Positions 1 through 5,251 of a DNA stretch of 5,251 bases are shown here, piece after piece. Under the pieces are notes generated by a model, which was not told where the DNA came from, searched no databases, and worked only from the letters and a program-made list of their open reading frames with translations. Source of the DNA: Amnimonas aquatica (GTDB lineage Bacteria > Pseudomonadota > Gammaproteobacteria > Pseudomonadales > Moraxellaceae); contig NZ_PTQZ01000114.1 in the NCBI RefSeq assembly GCF_002943415.1, positions 392 to 5,642 on the forward strand, written 5' to 3'. The stretch's first letter is position 1; each line of letters starts with the position of its first letter. The translations under genes and the position numbers were made by a program.

Positions 1-250
1 CCACGACGTCTGGCTGCCACCGCATTTCTCGGCCACCAATCAGGATGGCGAAGTCGCCCACGCCGGCGTCATGCCGGTCGGCGAGGCGCTGCCGCTGCTG
101 CTCGCCGGCCGCTTCACCTGGGATGCCGGGCTGGTGGTGATCGACGGCCTGCTGCGCCAGCGCCACTTCGGCTTCGATGGCAGCCGCCGCATCGCGCAGA
201 CCCTGGCCGGCCTCGGCTACCGCGACGACTGCCCGGCCGGCCGGCACTGA
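1..250 (+). CDS. DUF4743/Nudix-family hydrolase, C-terminal part (5' end outside window)
   Basis: An open frame enters from the left edge (first full codon at base 2) and ends at TGA 248-250, giving the last 82 residues. The visible part resembles the C-terminal end of Nudix hydrolases that carry an N-terminal DUF4743 domain. It has an NQDGEV stretch (residues 13-18 of the fragment), then MPVGEAL, then a GRFTWDAGLVVIDGLLR segment like the family's usual 'RF..D.ALV..DFL.RHG' ending. Characterised yeast and plant relatives hydrolyse damaged or oxidised thiamine diphosphate analogues and are related to thiamine pyrophosphokinase N-terminal regions. The Nudix box itself lies upstream of the window, so catalytic competence cannot be checked. 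The protein is probably cytosolic. The MATE gene follows on the same strand after 41 bases, so the two may be co-transcribed. The family call rests on remembered motif similarity; another Nudix subgroup is the main alternative. Confidence 0.68.
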   Translation, partial: HDVWLPPHFSATNQDGEVAHAGVMPVGEALPLLLAGRFTWDAGLVVIDGLLRQRHFGFDGSRRIAQTLAGLGYRDDCPAGRH

Positions 251-260
251 ACCCGCCCGC

Positions 261-295
261 ATGAGCGACCAGCCATGACCCGCACCGCACCATGA
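261..295 (+). other. Two minimal reading frames chained by ATGA overlaps before the MATE gene
   Basis: Between the Nudix stop and the MATE start there is a five-codon frame (ATG 261, stop 276-278; MSDQP). A six-codon frame follows (ATG 275, stop 293-295; MTRTAP). The first stop overlaps the second start as ATGA (275-278), and the second stop overlaps the MATE start as ATGA (292-295). No purine-rich ribosome binding site is visible before any of the three ATGs. The arrangement would allow stop-and-restart coupling into the MATE gene, but no such leader peptide is known to me and chance is a real alternative. Confidence 0.3.
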
Positions 296-1701
296 TTCCG
301 GCCGACGCCCGACAGGAGCTGCGAACGCTCGCCACGCTCACCGGCCCCATCCTCATCAGCCAGTTCTCGCAGGCGTCCTACGGCTTCATCGACACGCTCA
401 TGGCCGGGCAGGTGTCGGCGCTGGACCTGGCGGCCGTGGCCGTCGGCTCCAGTGTCTGGCTGCCGCTGTTCCTGCTCACCACCGGCACCCTGCTGGCAAC
501 CACGCCGCTGGTGGCCGAAGCGCATGGCGCCGGCCGCCGCGAGCGCATTCCCGGCATCACGCACCAGGCGCTGTGGCTAGCGCTGCTGGTCGGCCTCTGC
601 ACGCTGCTGCTGATCCGCAGCGCCGCGCCGGTGCTGAGCTGGCTCGACATGTCGCCGGAACTGCGCGAGATGACCCGGCTGTATCTGCACGGCGCTTCCT
701 GGGGCATGCCGGCGGTCGGCCTGTTCTTCGCCCTGCGCTGCTACTGCGAGGCCCAGGGCCGGCCGCTGCCGGTCACCGTCATCAGCCTGTCCGGGCTGGC
801 GCTGAACGTGGCCGCCAACCACGTGTTCATCCACGGCTCGGCCAGCGTGCCCTGGCTGCAGGCACTGCTGCCTGCCGGCCTGGAGATTCCGGCCATGGGC
901 GGGCCCGGCTGCGGCTGGGCGACCTCGCTGGTGCTGTGGCTGCTGGCCGGCATCCTGCTGACCTATGTCCTGCTCGCGCCGGCCTTCCGCCAGGTGCGCC
1001 TGCTGCGCGCGGCGGTGCGCCCGCGACCGCGCGAGATCGTCCGCATCGCGGCGCTGGGGCTGCCCATCGGCATCGCCATCTTCTTCGAGGTCAGCTCGTT
1101 CGCGCTGGTGGCCATGCTGGTCAGTCCGCAAGGCGCCACCGTGGTCGCCGGCCACCAGATCGCGCTGTCGGTGACCTCCATGCTGTTCATGGTGCCGCTG
1201 AGCATCGCCATCGCGCTCACCATCCGCAGCGGCCAGGCCTTCGGTGCCCGCAACCTCGCCGCGCTGGTGCGCATACGCCGCGTCGGCCTGACCACCACCA
1301 CGCTGATCGCGGCGGTCTCGGCGCTGTTCCTGCTGCTGGCCCGCGATCCGATCACCCGGCTCTACACCGATGACCCCGCCGTGCGCGCACTGGCCACGCA
1401 GCTGCTGCTGTTCGCCGTCGCCTACCAGATCGTCGACGCCCTGCAGGTCGGTGCCGCCGGCTGCCTGCGCGGCCTGCAGGACACCCGCAGCCCCATGGTG
1501 CTGACCCTGTTCGCCTACTGGGGCGTGGCCATCCCCTTCGGCTACATCGCCGGCAGCACCACCCTGCTCGGCGGCCAGGCCTGGGGCGCCCACGGCTACT
1601 GGGCCGGACTGGTGCTGGGCCTGGCGGTCGCCAGCCTGCTGCTCAACCGCCAGCTCAGGCGCCGGCTGGGGCTGCTGCAGCGCGACTGGCACGGCTACTG
1701 A
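292..1701 (+). CDS. norM: NorM-type MATE family multidrug efflux pump
   Basis: This 469-residue inner-membrane protein has about 12 hydrophobic segments, the usual NorM size (about 460). MATE pumps export cationic drugs and dyes by Na+ or H+ antiport. Family landmarks are in place. They are the first-helix GFIDTLMAG motif with Asp34, the 'GLPIGIAIFFEVSSFALVAM' helix with Glu266, and 'YQIVDALQVGAAGCLRG' with Asp382. By pattern these match the acidic residues Asp36, Glu255 and Asp371 of Vibrio cholerae NorM. The loop at about 182-200 looks several residues longer than in typical NorM proteins. ATG 292 is the only sensible start: an in-frame stop lies at 262-264 and the next Met (residue 37) would cut helix 1. 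No clear Shine-Dalgarno precedes it. The gene lies 41 bases after the Nudix gene and ends 2 bases before a strong hairpin. The MATE call is firm; substrates and coupling ion are not predictable. Confidence 0.93.
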   Translation: MIPADARQELRTLATLTGPILISQFSQASYGFIDTLMAGQVSALDLAAVAVGSSVWLPLFLLTTGTLLATTPLVAEAHGAGRRERIPGITHQALWLALLVGLCTLLLIRSAAPVLSWLDMSPELREMTRLYLHGASWGMPAVGLFFALRCYCEAQGRPLPVTVISLSGLALNVAANHVFIHGSASVPWLQALLPAGLEIPAMGGPGCGWATSLVLWLLAGILLTYVLLAPAFRQVRLLRAAVRPRPREIVRIAALGLPIGIAIFFEVSSFALVAMLVSPQGATVVAGHQIALSVTSMLFMVPLSIAIALTIRSGQAFGARNLAALVRIRRVGLTTTTLIAAVSALFLLLARDPITRLYTDDPAVRALATQLLLFAVAYQIVDALQVGAAGCLRGLQDTRSPMVLTLFAYWGVAIPFGYIAGSTTLLGGQAWGAHGYWAGLVLGLAVASLLLNRQLRRRLGLLQRDWHGY

Positions 1702-1703
1702 GC

Positions 1704-1730
1704 GGCTGACGCGCGAACCGCGCGTCAGCC
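1704..1730. terminator. Perfect 12-bp hairpin shared by two convergent genes
   Basis: The left arm GGCTGACGCGCG (1704-1715) and right arm CGCGCGTCAGCC (1719-1730) pair perfectly around an AAC loop (1716-1718). The hairpin starts 2 bases after the MATE stop. Its right arm contains the tusA stop codon (1725-1727) and last Gly codon. It sits where the two units meet and could end or protect both transcripts. Neither strand shows a T-run after the stem, so it is not a textbook intrinsic terminator. It may act with Rho or as a 3'-end stabilising structure. Confidence 0.55.
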
Positions 1731-1985
1731 ACCCTTGCGCAGGCGGTAACGGAACAGGCCGTCCTCGGGCTGACTCTCTTCCAGCAGGGCATGGCCGAGG
1801 AACCGGCAGAACTTGGGGATGTCGCGGGTAGTCGAGGGGTCGGTGGCGAGCACCAGCAGCTCGTCGCCGTCAGCCAGCTCACGCACGCGCTTGTGCAGCA
1901 GCATGACCGGCTCCGGACACAGCAGGCCGCGCGCGTCGAGCACCGGCACGGCAGCAGGTTCAGGGGCAGAGTCAGGCACGGACAT
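1725..1985 (-). CDS. tusA: TusA sulfur carrier protein
   Basis: This 86-residue cytosolic sulfur carrier is close to E. coli TusA (81). TusA takes persulfide sulfur from cysteine desulfurase IscS and passes it to TusBCD/E for 2-thiolation of tRNA wobble uridines; it also influences molybdenum cofactor synthesis. The active-site motif [13 protein letters not shown] (residues 16-28) carries the sulfur-accepting Cys23. The [12 protein letters not shown] stretch (49-60) and the C-terminal RKGG match E. coli TusA almost residue for residue. The start at 1985 gives the normal length and has a GGAAG ribosome site 6 bases upstream; a longer in-frame reading to 2117 would only add a low-complexity Cys/Trp/Pro-rich lead from inside the permease gene. 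The first 14 bases overlap the permease 3' end, implying translational coupling. It is the last gene of the minus-strand unit. SirA/YedF-type paralogues are the alternative, but the second motif favours TusA. Confidence 0.92.
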   Translation of the reverse strand: MSVPDSAPEPAAVPVLDARGLLCPEPVMLLHKRVRELADGDELLVLATDPSTTRDIPKFCRFLGHALLEESQPEDGLFRYRLRKGG

Positions 1986-3270
1986 GGGCGGCTTCCGGGT
2001 CGGCGGCAGGCGGATGGCTGGCGGACGCGGCAGCCAGCGCATGAGGCTCGCGAGTATAGCGCCAGGCCGGCCACAGCAGCAGCAGGCCGGCAGCCAGCGC
2101 CAGCAGGAAGAAATCACCGTAGCCGAGGTGTTCGGCGAGCAGGCCGGCGGGCAGGTAGAACAGACCGCCGAAACCGGCGAGGATGCCGACCTGCAGGGTG
2201 AAGTCGCTGCCGCCGTGATCGGGACGGCAACGGTCCATGACCGCCGCCAGCAGGGCCGCCGTGGCCATGCCGCCGAACAGGTGCTCGACGGCGTTGATCA
2301 TCACCGCCAGCGTCACCGGCGACAGGCCGGCGAAGCCGCCGCCGAGCGCGGGCAGCACGAAAGCCCCGCAGGCCAGCGCCTGCAGCAGCGAGAACAGCAC
2401 CAGCGCGTTCCGCCGCCCCAGCGGCGCCACCAGCAAACCGCCCAGCAGGGCACCGGCGATGGTGGTCACGGCACCGGCCAGGCTGACCTGCAGCCCCATG
2501 TCGGCCAGCGACAGGCCCATGTCGATGAGCATGGGCTTGACCATGGCGGAGGCCAGCGAGTCGGCCATCTTGTAGGTCACCAGCACCCAGATCCAGCCCT
2601 GCAGACCGGGCTGGCGGAAGAAGCCGAGCCAGATGCGCCAGTAGTGCCCGCGCGGGCCGTCCATCACCGCCTCCGGTGGCGGCGGCTCGCGCAGCAGCAG
2701 CACCGGGATCAGCAGCAGCGCCGACAGCGCCATGAGGCCGGCGAAGGCCGTGGCCCAGCCCGCCGTGCCCATGACATAGAGCAGCAGGCCGCCGCCGGTG
2801 ATGATGCCGAGCCGGTGCGCCACCACCTGCACGCCGTTGCCGAGCCCGCGCTCGGCAGGCCGCAGGATGCGCACCGCCAGGCCATCGCTGGCGATGTCCT
2901 GGGTGGCCGACAGCAGGTTGACCAGGAACAGCAGCCCGAACAGCAGCAGAACGCTGTCGCGCTCGCGCAGGCTGTCCGGATCGAAAGCCATGAGCGCGGC
3001 CAGCGCGGCGATCATCCCCAGGTTCATGGGCAGGATCCAGCTGCGCCGGTAGCCCAGACGCGGCCACCAGTGCCTGTCCACCCACGGCGCCCACAGCACC
3101 TTCAGCGCCCACGGCAGCGCCAGCAGGCCGCTGAGGCTGATCAGCGACAGCGGCACGTCATGACTGCGCAGGATCGCGGGGATGGCCTGGCTGTAGACCC
3201 CGAAGGGAATGCCCTGCGCCAGGTAGAGCGCGAGCAGCAGGCCGAGGCGATTAGGCAGCGGCGACATCAT
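1972..3270 (-). CDS. MFS permease of the PAT family (AmpG-like / RhtX-FptX-like)
   Basis: This 432-residue inner-membrane transporter has about 12 hydrophobic segments. It begins [17 protein letters not shown] (16-31), followed by [16 protein letters not shown] (52-67) and a GYRRSW loop, the pattern of the peptide/acetyl-CoA/drug (PAT) transporters. The [13 protein letters not shown] stretch (121-133) and the YKMADSLA helix (233-240) match the AmpG 'SASQDI..D' and 'YKLGDA' positions. AmpG imports anhydro-muropeptides in wall recycling, but E. coli AmpG is about 60 residues longer with two extra helices. This length and N-terminus fit the siderophore-uptake RhtX/FptX group at least as well, so the substrate is left open. 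Start: tandem ATGs at 3270 and 3267, 10 bases after the purU stop, with no strong ribosome site; longer readings only run into purU antisense-frame sequence. The last ~25 residues are an Ala/Pro/His-rich, probably cytoplasmic tail whose final codons overlap tusA. Confidence 0.82.
   Translation of the reverse strand: MMSPLPNRLGLLLALYLAQGIPFGVYSQAIPAILRSHDVPLSLISLSGLLALPWALKVLWAPWVDRHWWPRLGYRRSWILPMNLGMIAALAALMAFDPDSLRERDSVLLLFGLLFLVNLLSATQDIASDGLAVRILRPAERGLGNGVQVVAHRLGIITGGGLLLYVMGTAGWATAFAGLMALSALLLIPVLLLREPPPPEAVMDGPRGHYWRIWLGFFRQPGLQGWIWVLVTYKMADSLASAMVKPMLIDMGLSLADMGLQVSLAGAVTTIAGALLGGLLVAPLGRRNALVLFSLLQALACGAFVLPALGGGFAGLSPVTLAVMINAVEHLFGGMATAALLAAVMDRCRPDHGGSDFTLQVGILAGFGGLFYLPAGLLAEHLGYGDFFLLALAAGLLLLWPAWRYTREPHALAAASASHPPAADPEAAHVRA
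1992..1996 (-). promoter_or_regulatory. Ribosome binding site of tusA
   Basis: On the minus strand GGAAG stands 6 bases before ATG 1985. It is the best ribosome site among the four minus-strand genes and decides the tusA start. It lies inside the last codons of the permease gene (the Pro-Glu-Ala residues near its C-terminus), so ribosomes finishing the permease pass directly over it. Confidence 0.6.
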
Positions 3271-3280
3271 GCCGCGCCCG

Positions 3281-4138
3281 TCAGGCGAACACGATGGTCT
3301 TGTTGCCATGCACCAGCACGCGATCCTCCAGGTGCCAGCGCACCGCGCGCGCCAGCACCTGGCGCTCGACGTCCTGACCCATTTCGCGCAGCGTCGGCAC
3401 CTCGTCGCGATGCGACACGCGCTCGACATCCTGCTCGATGATCGGCCCCTGGTCGAGGTCGGCGGTGACGTAGTGCGCGGTCGCGCCGATCAGCTTCACG
3501 CCCTTGTCGTAGGCCTGCTGGTAGGGGTTGGCGCCGACGAAGGCGGGCAGGAAGGAGTGGTGGATGTTGATGATGCGGTGCGGCCAGCGCGCGGTGAACT
3601 CCGGGCTGAGGATCTGCATGTAGCGCGCCAGCACGATCAGGTCGACGCCGGCCAGCAGCTCCTCGATGCGCGCCTCGGCCTCGGCCTTGGTCGCCGCCGT
3701 CACCGGCACGACATGGAACGGCACGCCGAAGTTCTCGACATCGGCGCGCAGGTCCTCGTGGTTGCTGACCACGGCCACGATGTCGCAGGGCAGCGAACCG
3801 CGCGACCAGCGCCAGAGCAGCTCCATCATGGCGTGGTCGTACTTCGACACCAGGATGCCGACCTTCTTGCGCTCGGCGGCGTAGCTGATGTGCCACTTCA
3901 TGGCGTAGCGCGTGGCCACCGCGTCCTGGAAGGCCTGCTCCAGATGCTCGCGACTCAGGCGCAGGTTGCCGGTCTGGAACTCCATGCGCATGAAGTAGGT
4001 GCCGCCCTCCGGCGCCGTGGCGTGCTGGTCGAGGTCGGTGATGTTGGCGCCATGGTTGTAGAGGAAGCTGGAGACCGCGCTGACGATACCGGGGGCGTCG
4101 GGGCAGTTGATCAGCAGGCGGGCGGTGGTGTCAGTCAT
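3281..4138 (-). CDS. purU: Formyltetrahydrofolate deformylase
   Basis: This cytosolic enzyme hydrolyses 10-formyl-tetrahydrofolate to formate and tetrahydrofolate, balancing one-carbon pools and, in E. coli, feeding formate to PurT. At 285 residues it matches the family (E. coli PurU 280). An N-terminal ACT domain (about 6-82, starting [19 protein letters not shown]) is the regulatory part that senses glycine and methionine in E. coli. The formyltransferase-fold domain (about 91-270) carries [10 protein letters not shown] (191-200) and [16 protein letters not shown] (222-237). Asn191, His193 and Asp229 form the Asn-His-Asp triad of formyltransferases, with the same His-to-Asp spacing (36) as GAR transformylase PurN. 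All catalytic residues are therefore present. The ATG at 4138 overlaps the regulator's stop by 8 bases (ATGACTGA); a GGAAA directly before it is too close to be a good ribosome site, so coupling is likely. In pseudomonads some PurU copies serve glycine betaine/sarcosine breakdown, but no such genes are visible here. Confidence 0.96.
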   Translation of the reverse strand: MTDTTARLLINCPDAPGIVSAVSSFLYNHGANITDLDQHATAPEGGTYFMRMEFQTGNLRLSREHLEQAFQDAVATRYAMKWHISYAAERKKVGILVSKYDHAMMELLWRWSRGSLPCDIVAVVSNHEDLRADVENFGVPFHVVPVTAATKAEAEARIEELLAGVDLIVLARYMQILSPEFTARWPHRIINIHHSFLPAFVGANPYQQAYDKGVKLIGATAHYVTADLDQGPIIEQDVERVSHRDEVPTLREMGQDVERQVLARAVRWHLEDRVLVHGNKTIVFA

Positions 4139-5165
4139 TTTCCGGGGTTCCGAGTAGCTGGCGCCGGCAGGCGGCCGGCGTCATGCCGGTCCACTTCTTG
4201 AAGGCGCGATGGAAGGCGCTGGCCTCGGAGAAGCCCATCATGAGGGCGATCTCGTCGATCGACAGCGCCGGCTTGGCGAGATAGAAGCGCGCGGCATCCT
4301 CGCGCATCTGGTCCTTGATGACCTGGTAGCTGGTGCCTTCGTCCTTGAGACGGCGGCGCAGCGTCTGCTGGGTCATGTTGAGCTGCCGGCAGATGTCCGA
4401 CAGCTCCGGGAAACTGTTGCCGTAGGCCTCCTTGCCGAGCATGTTGCGCACCTGGTCGGCCAGTCCCACCGGCTTCGCCCGTCCGCCGATGATCAGCGCC
4501 AGCGAATCCTTGAGGAAGCGAGACAGCGACAGCGGCGTCTGCGCCAGCGGCAGCGTCAGCCAGGCGGCCGGGAAGCGGATCACGTTGGTTTCCATGCCGT
4601 AGTTCACCGGGCAGCGGAACAGCTGCTGGAACTCCGCCGCACGCGGCGGCGGGTCACCGGCGAACTCGATCACCAGCGGATCCAGGCGGCGGCCGACCAG
4701 CCAGCTCCAGAAACGCACCGAGACGAACACCATGACTTCGAGGATGGTGTCGGCGAACGGCGTGTCCTGCCGCAGCGACAGCGTCACCCTGCCCTCGTTG
4801 TCGGCGACCTCCATGCTGGCCACGGTCGGGGTCTCGAACAGGCCGTAGAAATCCAGCGAGCGGCGGATGGCCTGCGCCAGGTTCGGGCAGTTGATGACCG
4901 CGTGCGCCATCATCGAGAACGTGCCCGGCTTGGAGCGCGCATCGGAAGCCAGGCCGATGAACTCGTCCTGGGTCCGGCGCATGACTTCCTGCACGAGACG
5001 GATGACCTCGCCGCCCTCGATGCGTCCGTCCGGATCTCCCAGCCGCGCCGGATCCAGCCCGCTGCGCTCGAACAGCTCCTCCGGCGGCACGCCGCGACGC
5101 GCCGCGCCGGCCAGCAGGCGCTGCACGTACATGATGCTGAGGGTATTGGCCGGGCGTACGGACAT
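4131..5165 (-). CDS. AraC-family transcriptional regulator with N-terminal Arabinose_bd-type sensor domain (OruR/ArgR-like)
   Basis: This 344-residue cytosolic DNA-binding protein is the usual size for OruR/ArgR-type AraC regulators. The N-terminal half (about 20-210) has the PF12625-type pattern: [19 protein letters not shown] (31-49), [20 protein letters not shown] (71-90), then 'L..A..R...FYGLF' (97-110). The C-terminal AraC domain (about 235-336) has a first helix-turn-helix near 254-275 ([20 protein letters not shown]). The second is near 301-324 ([20 protein letters not shown]), followed by the signature [14 protein letters not shown]. The effector is unknown. It is the first gene of the minus-strand unit and shares 8 bases with purU, so it probably controls its own operon, either as activator or through autoregulation. 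Start: ATG 5165 keeps the usual ~15-residue lead before the domain; Met12 at 5132 is a possible alternative, as neither has a strong ribosome site. Confidence 0.9.
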   Translation of the reverse strand: MSVRPANTLSIMYVQRLLAGAARRGVPPEELFERSGLDPARLGDPDGRIEGGEVIRLVQEVMRRTQDEFIGLASDARSKPGTFSMMAHAVINCPNLAQAIRRSLDFYGLFETPTVASMEVADNEGRVTLSLRQDTPFADTILEVMVFVSVRFWSWLVGRRLDPLVIEFAGDPPPRAAEFQQLFRCPVNYGMETNVIRFPAAWLTLPLAQTPLSLSRFLKDSLALIIGGRAKPVGLADQVRNMLGKEAYGNSFPELSDICRQLNMTQQTLRRRLKDEGTSYQVIKDQMREDAARFYLAKPALSIDEIALMMGFSEASAFHRAFKKWTGMTPAACRRQLLGTPEND

Positions 5166-5251
5166 GGATACTCGGAGACGGCGGTCATCGGGGTCCGGCG
5201 GCCCGTCGCCATGCGTCCGCGAAGGTCCGGGATCGGCGGCGGGTCTGGCCC
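5166..5251 (-). promoter_or_regulatory. Upstream region of the regulator operon with GGTCCGG direct repeats
   Basis: The 86 bases before the regulator must hold at least part of its leader or promoter, but no convincing -35/-10 pair can be seen in this very G+C-rich stretch. Two identical heptamers GGTCCGG (5192-5198 and 5224-5230, plus-strand reading) lie 32 bases apart, about three helical turns. A one-mismatch copy GGTCTGG lies at 5242-5248. Such same-face direct repeats are what an AraC-type dimer could bind, but short G+C-rich repeats arise easily by chance here. Confidence 0.25.

Noticed and set aside
577..1692. A 371-codon open frame on the minus strand across the MATE gene
   Set aside because: It is Gln/Gly/Asp/His-rich low-complexity sequence antisense to a clear MATE transporter, so it is a codon-bias artefact.
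1986..2117. N-terminally extended TusA starting at 2117
   Set aside because: The extension lies inside the permease gene, reads as Cys/Trp/Pro-rich noise and has no family match; ATG 1985 has a ribosome site and gives the normal TusA length.
3271..3429. Permease start 53 codons further upstream, inside purU
   Set aside because: The extra residues are Arg/Cys/Ser-rich shadow sequence of purU; the tandem ATG at 3270/3267 directly precedes the first membrane helix.
1813..3441. A 542-codon open frame on the plus strand across the permease and tusA region
   Set aside because: It is antisense to two well-supported genes. Its product is a Gln/His/Arg/Ala-rich string with no domain, as expected when a G+C-rich gene is read backwards.
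3269..4201. A 310-codon plus-strand frame opposite purU
   Set aside because: PurU is certain from its ACT domain and intact catalytic triad; the antisense product is Val/His/Asp-rich without recognisable motifs.
5211..5251. A divergent plus-strand gene starting at ATG 5211 and leaving the window
   Set aside because: Only 13 codons are visible (Arg/Gly/Ser-rich), with no ribosome site; nothing supports it as coding.

Overview
The window is a compact piece of a high-G+C chromosome, strongly G/C at third codon positions, most likely from a gammaproteobacterium or a related proteobacterium. The supporting evidence is a TusA with the E. coli-type CPEP and DPxTTRDIPxFC motifs, a NorM-type MATE pump, a PurU and an AraC/OruR-type regulator. 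The exact lineage cannot be settled from the sequence alone. I see no mobile element, CRISPR array, tRNA or rRNA.

Layout: the plus strand (1-1701) carries the C-terminal end of a DUF4743/Nudix-type hydrolase. After a 41-base gap comes a complete MATE-family efflux pump. That gap holds two tiny reading frames linked to each other and to the MATE start by ATGA stop/start overlaps. The minus strand (5165 down to 1725) carries four tightly packed genes read in the order AraC-family regulator, purU (formyltetrahydrofolate deformylase), PAT/AmpG-like MFS permease, tusA (sulfur carrier). Their junctions are an 8-base overlap, a 10-base gap and a 14-base overlap, so they are almost certainly one transcription unit with translational coupling. 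The two units converge at 1701/1725, where a perfect 12-bp hairpin with a 3-base loop contains the tusA stop codon.

How the genes fit together: PurU splits 10-formyl-tetrahydrofolate into formate and tetrahydrofolate. TusA passes persulfide sulfur to tRNA thiolation and, in E. coli, affects molybdenum cofactor supply. The permease substrate is unknown, and the regulator, as first gene, probably controls the unit. A link through formate and one-carbon metabolism is conceivable but is inference. No wholly new system is evident. The points most worth a second look are the regulator-purU-permease-tusA grouping, the ATGA chain before the MATE gene and the shared hairpin at the convergent gene ends.
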